64,000 nt of DNA from contig ML677342.1 of assembly GCA_007922305.1 (NCBI GenBank), forward strand, positions 1 through 64,000. Direction: 5' to 3'. Below the pieces are notes generated by a model, which had not been told where the DNA came from, did no database searches, and saw only the letters and a program-made list of their open reading frames with translations. Of the stretch, positions 1-11,500 are shown one piece after another. Each line of letters begins with the position of its first letter. Position 1 is the first letter of the stretch. This DNA is from Dermatemys mawii (Eukaryota; Chordata; Testudines; Dermatemydidae). A program made the translations under genes and the position numbers.

Positions 1-181
1 AGTCTCTTTTACAGATTCTAATCAACTGTCAGACATAGATAACAAACTGTGTAAATTTTCACTACAAAAGTTTTTTTTTCTCCTGCTGATAATGGCCTAT
101 TCACATTTAACAGCCTCTTACAATTGGTATGGTAATTTACAACCTTTTTTTTGCTTTGTGTGTGTATAAATGTATCTTACT

Positions 182-330
182 TCTGTTTGTTCCATTCTAT
201 GCATCCGATGAAGTGGGCTATAGCCCACGAAAGCTTATGCTGAAATAAACTGGCTAGTCTCTAGGGTGCTACAAGTATTCTTCATTTTCTTTACAGATAC
301 AGACTAACACAGCTGCTATTCTTAAATAAT
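182..330 (+). mobile_element. Penelope-type terminal repeat fragment
   Basis: Carries a hammerhead-like fold and ends GATACAGACTAACACAGCTG. The same sequence occurs inverted at 39,991-40,180. Assignment to the Penelope-like class is by resemblance of its layout to the other termini in the window; a SINE-type origin is possible. Confidence 0.5.
205..242 (+). ncRNA. Hammerhead-ribozyme-like motif (probably inactive)
   Basis: CCGATGA (205-211) is followed, after one extra A, by a perfect 7-bp stem (213-219 with 222-228), then GAAA (229-232) and a small hairpin AGC-TTAT-GCT (232-241). This is the order of a type I hammerhead core. Against activity: core U4 is C, the cleavage-site base (242) is G, and there is an inserted A before stem II. 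No closing stem I is obvious. Confidence 0.35.
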
Positions 331-2725
331 GGAATGTGGATACATCTATAATAAGAACTGAATTTAAAACTACTACTCAATTTCACATAGATCACCAAAA
401 GCCTTCTGCTTGTGACAAAAGGGTAAAATAAGACCTAATTCTGTATTTCCTTTTTGTTGTGGGATTGGCTTAATTTTTTCTTACTTCTTTTTGTTTTTTT
501 GTTACTGATCTTCCTAAAAAATAACATTTTTGAAACACAATTTTAGGTCATCATAATTAGGCAAGATACATCCTTCTTACTAACTCAGTGTCCCAGCATT
601 TCCTGAATCAGATTTCACAGGATGTCCACAGCCAATTTTCTTGGGCTAGGGACAGGCAGAATATAGATGTCAGCAGAATACAATAGGGCCATATTTTGAG
701 ATGTGCTGAGCTAATACAACTCCCATTAGGCAGGCAGGTGGTTTCTTCATTTCTCATCAAGCAAACTGTGTGGGTGCACCTCACAGAGGTTGGGTTTTTA
801 AAAAAACCCCTATATAATTTACCGCTTCCACTTCTATTTCTTTAACCAATTTGACTAATTACTTTGTCACTTGGATTTACTTACATGAATGAAGTGCCAT
901 TTAATCATTTGGTTTCATAATATGCAATATTGGACAGCATTCTAGATATCCTACAGCTTTTCTTTAAAAAAATGTAATGCTTATTATGTGGTGTTTAAAT
1001 AGCATGTCCTTGGACACAACTTGTAATCTTGATTCAATGTACAAAATAAACAGACTTAAGGACATTTCTCCAAAGTCTTATTTATTTCCTCGCATGCTTA
1101 GAAGCAGCATTACTTAGCATTTATTCTTCAGTCCAAATATAATGGAAAAGGTTGGGGTTTTTTTTAGCTTTTAAAAGACAGGAATTGGTTAACTACCTGA
1201 AAGATCTTGAAATTCAGGCTTTTGACTGAAGATGAGGTAGTTAGTGGCAATAAAATGAAGGATCCAAGTTGAAAGGCAGTCAGAGTTGTGAAACTGCAAG
1301 GAAAAAAGGAAAGTGAAACAGAATACACATACTGTTCATGACTAAAACAGATAAAAGATAGCAGAAGGAAAAAAAGCAAAAATCATAATTTAAGATTTTC
1401 AGTGTCAAAGTCACAGCATAGCAAATGAAGAATGGTATCCATGGCAAAAATAAATGAGGAAAAATACAGCACAACAAACTGGCAACGACATACAAATTCT
1501 GAGAATGTCAGGTGGAAATAAATGTACTACCATAGGGATAGATAAACCTTTTCACATGTTAACCACAGGGCATCGTGCCAACTGTTCAAAACTGCTGTTA
1601 AAGGCAACCTTCCTTAGCTAAAGGAGGTGTTGAAGCAGCTGCTTCAACAATTAATGCTGATCTACAATTAAATGGAGGGCAAAATGAGTAAGAGATGTCA
1701 TAGGAAGAAGCTGACTTTAATAATTTTTTGAAATCCAAAGCTGTGTGGGAATGATGAGGGGATACTCTCTCTGAACAATTATTGAAAAACAGATGTAATA
1801 GGGGAGAATTTAAAAAGAAAATTACAATCTATTTCAAATTATATTCTAATTATTACTTCTATTGACAAAAAGAGTAAACTAAAACACAAAGTGCTTTAAA
1901 TATCAGAAAACAAGCAGAAAACAGGTAGCTGCCAGCCACCATCACAGTCTCACAAAGCAGACTAGGAATGAGAAAATTCAAGTCCAGTTAAAAATCAATT
2001 TCAAAGTTGTTGTTGAGAGTATGTATATCTTTTCTAAAAATGTTTTGGTTAATATAACTGTGGCTAACCTAAACTAAATTTAGCTACCTAACAAAGTATA
2101 ACTAACTGCTGTTTAATGCTACAGCAAGATCTAACTGCTCTTCTCCTTTGTCTTTTTGTGTACATTTTTTTCTGCAAGTTTATTGTGAGTATGCTAATTC
2201 TGCCGTCTCCTTTTTTTTTCTTTTTCTTTTATGAAACACTGTTTCTTTAAGAGGCTTCGCTTTCTATCCCTGAGCAGTACAAATTATTTTCTCTCAGTCT
2301 TGTCTTTACTCTCCTTTTCTGTTTCCCCAATCTGTGTTTATTTTTGTCTTTCCTCTTTCCTCTGCTGTTTCTCAGCTTGCCTCTTACAACTTGATTATCA
2401 TTTCCAAATGCACTCTCTGTTCTATCAAGTCCTTCTGTGCCATTGAGACGTGGTACACAGTTTAGCTGAATTACTACTATTTGGCTCACTGGCAGGACAT
2501 GTCACAGATGCATAGACATGCTGCAAGTAAAAAAAATTTCATGGTATAAAGGTGGGGGAAGCTGTGCTCTTGGCAGGCTGTACTCCGCCTATCCTTGTGC
2601 TACCACAAATCCCTAGAGAACAGATACAAATATCCAACCCTGAAAAGTGAAATATCAACAACAATTTTTTTTAAAGAAATTCCATCACTCGTACATTACA
2701 TGTTCATGTATGAGCAATTCCATAC
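331..2725. other. RHOBTB3 3' intron sequence, nothing recognised
   Basis: AT-rich with no open frame above about 80 codons that resembles a protein. The last RHOBTB3 exons were looked for here on the minus strand and not seen. Confidence 0.6.
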
Positions 2726-2892
2726 CTTGGCTTTTCTGAGCAAGCTGACAATGTTGAGACTTGTAGATGCTAACTCCCTACTAGGCATACTCTGCAGCTG
2801 TGTGATGATATAAAGCTCACAGATATGCTGGAGTCTGGATACCTGGTACATTTCAGCACAAATCAAGAGAGACATGGCTTGCAAAATACTTG
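2726..2892 (-). CDS. RHOBTB3: RHOBTB3 exon, BTB2 C-terminal helices
   Basis: Encodes (A)SILQAMSLLICAEMYQVSRL, QHICELYIITQLQSMPSREL and ASTSLNIVSLLRKAK. It is 167 nt, acceptor TTTTTCACCAG, donor AAG|GTATGG. It joins the previous exon in frame (G|CA = Ala). The next exon, the C-terminal tail, was not recognised in the remaining 2.7 kb. Confidence 0.94.
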
Positions 2893-5467
2893 CTGGTGAA
2901 AAAACCAATCATGACTTATGGTTAGTGCAATCTTATTGGCAGGCTGATCAAAACCATTTTTACAGTAACCACTTAAATTTGCTTGGAATAGACACAAAAT
3001 CAAAGTGCTGCCGATCATCTTACATTTCCGTACTGTATTTCACAATTTATGTCAGCTGAACTCTGTGTTAGCAGAAAAATATTTAATTTCAAAAAGAGTA
3101 ACCACTATTTTATCTTCCAAAAAAAAAATGAGCTAATACAATATGGTGTTACTAAACTTTCCTATGTTGTCGACTATGGGTCAAATATTGCTGGCCTCAC
3201 ACAATCGAGCAGTCTTCAGGGAATTTAGGATTTGACCTTCCAATTTATATCATTTTGCTGTGTGCAGAAAAAACTGTATTTATAAAATTATGCAAAGTTT
3301 CATGAAAAAAGCAGACAAAATATAGCAATGTCCTCTAGGTGGAATCATTTGACATATTTAAGTACTACAACTTAAAACTTTCAATATTCCTTACGATAGT
3401 TTATAAAAAAAAGATTACTTTAACCAAAATCTGTTTGGGGGATTTATTCCAGTTAAGTCTAATCATCCGGTTTTGTTATAACTGGGCTATGAGCTTAGAC
3501 AGATTTAAATTTTAAAAAAATGAAACTTGACAAAGAGTATGTCTTCACTACCTGCCGGATCGGGGGTAGTGATCTATCTATTGGGGATCGATTTATTGTA
3601 TCTCCTTTAGATGCGATAAATCAATCCCCAAAGGTGCTCCACATCGACTCCGAAACTCCAGCTTGTCAAGAGGTGCAAGCGGAGTCGACTGGAGAGCCCG
3701 CTGCCGCCGTGAGGACGCCAGGTAAGTCGATTTAACATGCGCCAACTTCAGCTACATTATTCACATAGCTGAAGTTGTGTATCTTAAGTTAACCCTCTCC
3801 TCCCCCCAGCTAGTGTAGACCAAGCCAAAGAGAAACAACTTTGTACTAACCTGGAGCTCTGACTAGAAAGAAATCCAGTTTAAATACTGTTTTGATCTAA
3901 AAAATGGCCTCAAGGCATTGGAATGGCCTTGAAATGACTTAAGATTTAATTTTCAGTGTGTTACTTAAGTAGAAGATGAAAAAAACAAATTTGTAAATTC
4001 TATCTTTACTTCACTCTGATTCCATTATAAATATATTTCATTGTAATGATACACTAATGCATCATATTTTGATATCTTACCAAAAAAAAATAAAAAGTTT
4101 TCCTTTTTAAAGGGAGAGAACTTTATTCTCATGTTGTGCCACAGAAAGTTACACCTAATACAAAAAGGTTCTAAGAAATATTTTCAGCCAAAAGAAATCC
4201 TTAACCAGAAATACACTTTTACTAGTGAATTTAAAGTATCTGGTAATGCAAAACTCTTTCCATTTACTTTGTTTACCACAGTCATTTTGACACAAAGTGC
4301 TAAAGGACGAAGCTATTAAGAATACGACTAGAAACTTTTCACTTAGGCATTACACCTGAATATTAATTTACGGGGAAGTGTAAAAGTTCAATCCGTCATT
4401 CAGTATGTTGCAGAAGCAGGGAAATTAAAAGTCACTGGTGTATCTCCTCCCTTTCCTGCCCACTTTCACCTCCATACCCCCCAAAATATCTGGGGGCAAA
4501 AACATGCCTGAAGTATGCAAGGAGTTAAAGGATATTAGGATATTTTTACATTTGCTTACCTGGACAACAGGAGTCAGTATACAGATACTCTAGAAAAGAG
4601 AGGAAAGTATCTTTGGAAACCCCATAAACTGGAACCAAGAAACTATCTGCTTCTATATAACTTCCATTAAACATAGCTGCCATTACTTCACAGCGAGCCA
4701 CTAGGACTGCTCTGTGGGCTGGTACAGTAGCACCTGTCAGATTTAAAACAAAAAATTATGACACATTTAGTACAGCAGCCTGCTCTCAACACCAGTTTTG
4801 CAAGTTAGAAAAGTACTTATCACTTCAGGCCAGATCCTCAGCTGGTATAAACTGACATCACTCCACTGAAGTCAATGGAGATATGACAATTTACACCAGC
4901 TGGGGATTTGGACCACTGTGTCTTTTATATGCAAATAAAAGGCATGTGTAAGGATTTGCAGTATATCAAAGTAGTTCCACTGACTTCAGGAGCATCACTG
5001 ACATGCCTAAAGCTTCGTGAGATCACATTCAAACACGCTAAAGCAAATCATCCAAGGTGGAATGGCAAGAAGCCAATGGAATTTCAACAAATATGAATTT
5101 AGCCCAAATTGAATGAAATATTTCACATTTCAGTAAATGTCTAGATATTATCTCGTTACCCCATATTCTGCGTTACTATTTAATATTTATATTGCCTACA
5201 TGGCTTCATTAGGGCAGAACCCCATTGTACTAGGTGCAGTACAGTCCTTTCTTTGAAAAGCTTATAATCAAGGCCCTGATCCTGCAATTTTTTGAATCTA
5301 GGTGAACTGCTGCACCTGAGCAGCACTGTACTAAAAGGAATAGTCTCCACACAAGCGCAGCAATTCAGCCATATGTAAGAAGTTACAAGATCAGGGCCTA
5401 ACAACACAGATAATGTCTAAAGGGTGGGGAGGAGTTATATAGTCAATATATAGAATTTTCACATACA

Positions 5468-5502
<35 letters not shown>

Positions 5503-8500
5503 CATTCAACTAATCTATTTATTAGACAACATACCAACCATCTTCATTTCCCTCTGAACTTAACCATCACTGATTGGCTGATTTATTATAGGCATCAATG
5601 AATGATGTGTGCTTTTTGTTCTGTTACTATTAATCTTTGCTTATATTTTCAGATTATCTAATTAGCACACATTAACTACATTGGTACAGCTGTAGCATAT
5701 ATTTTATATATATGCATATATGTAAGAGGTGCACATTAATTTAAAGATATACTACATAAAATTATATACAAATATGTGCATATATACAGACATTCAGTGT
5801 TTAGGGGATTAAATAACTTTCTGTATTTTTTCAGTTGGGAGCCACTGTATTTGTATAATGTTTCAACAACATTTACTGATGTACAAATACTTCTACAGTC
5901 TAGGGCAGCAGTGTCCAATAGTTCGCCACTAGCCACATCTGGCTAATAGGCTATTGAATTGTGGCTAATGCCTATGGCTTTTTTATAATGTGGCTAATGA
6001 GAAAAATTCAAAACCATAAGTGTGGCTAGCACCAAATTTCTACTGGACACCACTGGTCTAGGGGCCAAAATCCTGCAAACTCAATGGAACTGCTCACATA
6101 CTAAAGTAAAGCACATGTTTGCGGGATCATGACCAAAGTCCTGTCACAACATATAAAAATTTCTTAATTGCACAGTTTAACTTTTCTAACTGTCCTACTT
6201 AAAAAATCAAACCAATTATTACAACTGTGATTGGAAAATTAGAGTAAAACTTACTTCCTGAGAAAATAGTAAGTAGCCATTTTTTTAATCTTTAGCCACC
6301 ATTTTGGTAATGCATGGCATGCTCCTTTGTAAATGTCAATTTATACATCAATGATATTTTCTTTGAAATATGTAGTGGGTGCTATTGTTTCATCAGCTCC
6401 CCACAAGGAATATCCCAAAAGTGGAACTTAGAACTGAACTGTTGTGTTGCCAAGTTTTGCATTAGTGTTTTGTTTTCATTATCAAAGGTCCTTTTGTTTT
6501 TATTGCATACTGAAAGCAACATCTAGAAAAAAATCCCCTTTTCACTGACCACCCATTTTTGAGGAATTAAATCTTCATATTTGACCCTTGGTGTTTCAAG
6601 TTGAAAACAAAATAATTCAACAATTGTCTAGTGTTTGGAGAGAGGTTATTTTGCATATGGGGTAGGAGTGGACAAGTCAGGAAAACTGTTAGTGTTCAGA
6701 TAAGCATCTTGTTTGATACTGATTTGTAACAGCACACCTCAGATGTATCAATATTTTTTCCATGCAGCTGTTCTTTTAGTGGATAAGTGCATTTAGTTCT
6801 TGTGAAAGTTATCCAGAGTATGCCATTACTTTTGTGGTGGGCACACACATTCTTCAGAGGCCTTGAAAAAATAGATCCAGTAATTTGTGGTGTCTTTTGG
6901 GGCTTCTGCCAAGGAATCCTTACAAAACTTCACAAACAATCACTCCTGCTCAGTTAACAGTTAATATCCTTTCAAATTATCTATTCAGTTATCTTAAAAA
7001 GGTCTCTTGTATTGTATTACATCATAGATGGGCAAACTCTCTGAGTTGCTCCAGTAGCATGAAGGGACTAAAAACTGGCTGCATTCCCCCAAGTCAGGCT
7101 TCCCTCAGCAGGCACAGAAGCTGCACAAAGCAGAAAGCTGGTGATAGAGGAGCTAGCCTATACTCTTCACAGTCACTTCAATAACAATCAAGAAATTAAA
7201 CATTAAATATTTAAATTAAGTCTTCACTATTACGAGTACAGAAAAATTATGCAAATTATTTTAATAGGTTCTTTTTACAATTTAAATCTGTTCATCTTCA
7301 AGATCCATATTATATCCCAAAGGAAAAAAGTGTGTTAAAAGCAAGTTACACCTACAATAGATACCACAACATAATACAAACAGCACACTCCTCACTATAA
7401 AGCAAAACCTTAATCCCAACTTTAGCAACATCACTGTATATATCTGTTATACACCACGAATGAAAGAAGAGTATGATGTATTATTTTGCATTAAAAAGTA
7501 TGAGGGGTGTTATTTTCCAGGATAAGTCCAAGTTTTGTGTCCCCAAGTGCGGTTGTGAGGAATGTGGCGTGTGTACAGTGTCACTGTACCTGTTGCTGGT
7601 GTATGGGACTTATTCACAGCGGGGCAAAGTCTGTGAAAAGTAGCAAATGTAACATGCCTGGAGTGATGTATGTTAAAATGGGTACTTGAACAGGGCATTA
7701 TCTTATTCTGAAGTATTTGAATGGGCTGGGGTTTTTTTATAAGCTAATAACTGGCTTTCAGAAAAGTTTCTTTTTTCTGTGGAGATTTATTGGAAAATTA
7801 TATAGTGATCATGGAACCTACGCACACCTACCACAATACATAGTGCACCTCATCTGTGTACTAAATGCCCCAAAAGCAACTACGTGAGTGAAACCAGACA
7901 ATCATACTCTCAAACGAACTCACACAGAAAAATTATAAAAGACAAACTCTGTTTTGCACCATATTACTTCTCACAAATCCATCACTCCATATATGATCTC
8001 TCAGTCCTCGTCCTCAAAGGAAACCTGCATAACACCTTCAAAAGACACGCTTTGGAGCTTAAATTCATAACATGGCTACACTCTAAAAACCATGGTCTTA
8101 ATAAAGACACTGTTATACTAAACCATAAATCCAATCTGTAATATGCTCCTTCCTCGTTTTTGTCCTATGACTGTATGGGTGTTAAGGGGCCACTTCCCCT
8201 TGAATAGTCCCTGTGACAGGGTGCTGACCAGGAATTGCTGAGCCAGCCCTCTGTCACTCCAGTGTCCAATTAAGGGAAGTGAACTGGAGCTCACTCAAGG
8301 ACCCTAAACCTGACTGGCAGAGGCGGAACAGTTATATACAGGCTCAGGGTGTGAGGGGAGTGAGCCAGAGAGTAGAAGGAGAGGGGTAGCTATTCCCTTC
8401 TTGCTGCAAGAAAGAAAAGCCCCTAAGGCTGGAACTCCCAGCAATATGTGGTGAGAGGTGGTGAGTTTACATTGTGTAAATAAACTACACTGACTGCTGA

Positions 8501-11500
8501 GTCAGAAGGACTCTGAGTGATTTTTGGAGAAGAGCAGAGACAGGAGCAAGGGAAGCCCTGCTACAGTCCCTTATATTATGTGCTGACTATTTATGCTAAC
8601 CAATCTTTTCCACCTGTGATGTAGCTCTGTTGGTCCCATGATATTACAGAGACAAGGTGGGTGAAATAATATATTTTACTGGACTAACTTCTGTTAGTGA
8701 GAGAGACAAGCTTTCAAGCTCACACAGAGCTCTTCTTCAGGTTTGCGAAACTTACTCAGAATGTCAGAGCTAGATACTGGATGGGATCACTGTGCTATGG
8801 TAGCCCTGAGTACCTTTCCCAGAGCTGAAGAAGAGCTTGAAAACTTCTCTCTTTCACCAACAGCAGTTGGTTCGATAAAAGATATTACCTCACCCACCTT
8901 GTCTCACGAATATCCTGGAATCAACACAGCTACAACACCACAAACTAAAATCAAGAAAGCATTTTCCTTTTACAATCTCCTTTCAGAAAGAGCATCAGAA
9001 GATATTACTCAGTCTCTAAAATATTTAAGGTTCATTAAGATAGTGGAGAAAAAACAAGGAAAAACTTCAACACAGTACCTTGTATTTGGAAGATGACATC
9101 AGCTAACACGTGTGTGTTAAAGAAAAGCCTGAGAGAAGTATCACATAACTGCATGGGTCTTGCTGTCTGATGAAATCTGCAATTCTTTGAACTATTTACC
9201 TGCAAGAGAAAGATACTGACATGTATGGTTGCCTATTAGTTGTACATGGGTGTTGCATATTGTTACTATCATGAAATGAAATGATTCTCATCTTTTCTGC
9301 TAATTCCTCTTTCCATCACTGTTGACAACTCCACTACCCTCCCCATCTCTCAGTTTTATAATCTTGAAGATCCCTGGCACCTTTTTTGTTCTCTGCTCAC
9401 ATGTAAAAATGTTGACAAAACCTACTGCTTCTGCTGTAAAATCTAAAATCTGTCTCTTTCTCTGCAACCCCCATTATTACAACCTGTTTAATATCACTGT
9501 TCTCTCTCATTTGGTCCATTGTAAACACTTCTCCTCCAGTCTTTCCATCTCTCACCTTTCCAACATAAGAACAGCTATAAAAATCTTTTTGCCATTTCAG
9601 TCATATCTTTACCCTTCTCAAGTCCCTTCACTGGTTTCCTGTCTCTTCCTTTGCAAAGCTGTAATTGCTCATCTCATTGTTAAAACTCCTGTTTCTACAT
9701 CTCATGTTAGCCTGTGGTCAGTCCATTCCTCATGTCATTATTCCCTTTGGCTCCTGCTCCCACTTATACTTTTGTGAGTTTTTTTCTGGTACTCTACAGC
9801 CTACATCTGCAACAACACCTCTCTCCTGGAAACCAAGGACTTTTCTACACTTACAGCATTGTAGTGGTATAATTGCAGTAGCGCTGCTGTAATATTTAGT
9901 GAAGACACTACATATGCTGATAAGAGAGTTTCTCCCATCAGTATAGGCACTACATCTCCCTTAGAGGCAGTAGCTATATCGATAGGAGAAACTCTCCCAT
10001 CAATATAGCGCTGTCTATACTGGGAGTTAGGTTGGATAACTGAGTCGCTCAGGGATGTGCATTTTCCACACTTGAGTGACATAGTTATGCTGACCTAAAC
10101 TGGTAGTGTAAACCAAACTCAAGTGCCCTCACTTTCTCCCTTCAAATCCCTCCTCAAAAGCTAATTCTTTCACTTTCATAAAAATTATTTGAAAATCAAT
10201 AATTAAATCAATTTAGAAACTTTAGGTAAAGCTAACATTCATAAAGTTCTATATAAGAAATTAAGAAGGGAAACCAAATTAAAATTAATAGTAATTAAAA
10301 TCATATTACTGATTTTGCTGAAGTTTAATTAAATAGGGCTTAAAATCTTAAGATACTTAAAATCTGATCTAATTTATGTAATATTTTTTAATTTTACAAG
10401 AAAACCCCTGACTATATATCCAGAGCAGCTAGATGGGCCAGAGGGAGTACCAGTTTAAAAGATTCTGTTTTCAATAGGAGTCTTCTCTCTCTTTCCATGC
10501 CCCTTCCATTTGCCAGTCAGGGAAGCAAAAGGAAAAAAAAGCTCCATTTAAGACAGGGGTGGGCAAGCTACAGTCCGCAGGCCAAATGTGGCCCACCAGC
10601 CATTTTACTCTGGTCCTTGAGCTCCTTCTGGGAAGTAGGGTCTGGGGCTTGCCCCACTCCAACAGGGCAGCAGGGTCGGGGCTGCTCTATGCGGCTCCCA
10701 GAAGCAGCAGCATGTCCCCGCTCCAAGTTCTATGTGTAGGGCCAGTGCTACCCTCAGAGCTCCCATTGGCCAGGAACTGTGGCCAATAGGAGCTGCAGGG
10801 ATGGCACCAGCGGACGGGGCACTGCGCAGAGCCACCTAGCCACTGCTCCTCGTAGGAGCCGCAGGGGTGACATAGCCACTGCTTCCGGGAACCTCTTGAG
10901 GTAAGCATCGCACAGACCCTGCACTCCTGAGCCACTCCCCTACTTCCCAACCCCCTGCCTCTGCCCTGAACCCCCTCCCACCCTCTGAACCCCTCAATCC
11001 CAGCCCAGAGCACCCTCCTGCAACCCAAGCCTCTCATCCCCAACCCCACTCCAGAGCCTGCACCCCTTCCTGCACCCCAATCCCTTGCCCCAGCCCTGAT
11101 CCTCCTCCCGCCCTTCAAACCCCTCAGAGGATCCTCCTACACCCCAAATTCCTCATCCCTAGCCCCACCTCATTCCTCTGCCCCAGCCCGGAGCCTCCTC
11201 CCACACCCTGAACTCCTCATTTCTGGCCCACCCCAGAGCCCGCACCCCAACCCCAATTTTGTGAGCGTTCATGGCCCGCCATACAATTTCTATTCCCAGA
11301 TGTGGACCTCAGGCCAAAAAGTTTGCCCATGCCTGATTTAAGAGGAACTTTACAAAGCAGGACTCTCTTTCAAGCACCCTCCACATGGCAGTTGCACTGT
11401 TGTCAACTCTTGCAATTTTATTGTGAGTCTCAGTATATTTCATGCTTTTCTTAGTGCCCCAAATATGAAATCAAGATCTTGTGAGAACTTCAACTTTCAT

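Larger units (their letters stand above)
7825..8640 (+). mobile_element. Penelope-like retroelement remnant (endonuclease end), split by a solo LTR
   Basis: Contains a decayed GIY-YIG-type endonuclease frame and then sequence (TTATATTATGTGCTGACTATTTATG) that matches the other copy at 25,915-25,970. The element is interrupted between 8,207 and 8,570 by a solo LTR; removing it restores continuity with the second copy. Its reverse transcriptase part is not seen upstream. Confidence 0.7.

Noticed and set aside
3520..3735. A 71-codon frame with an apparent donor at its end
   Set aside because: It is MITE sequence repeated at 52,852, not an exon.
5461..5505. CRISPR-like or satellite array
   Set aside because: It is a simple TA microsatellite; no spaced direct repeats of CRISPR type exist in the window.
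9322..9777. A 151-codon frame
   Set aside because: Pyrimidine-rich low-complexity sequence without domain, splice sites or conservation signal.
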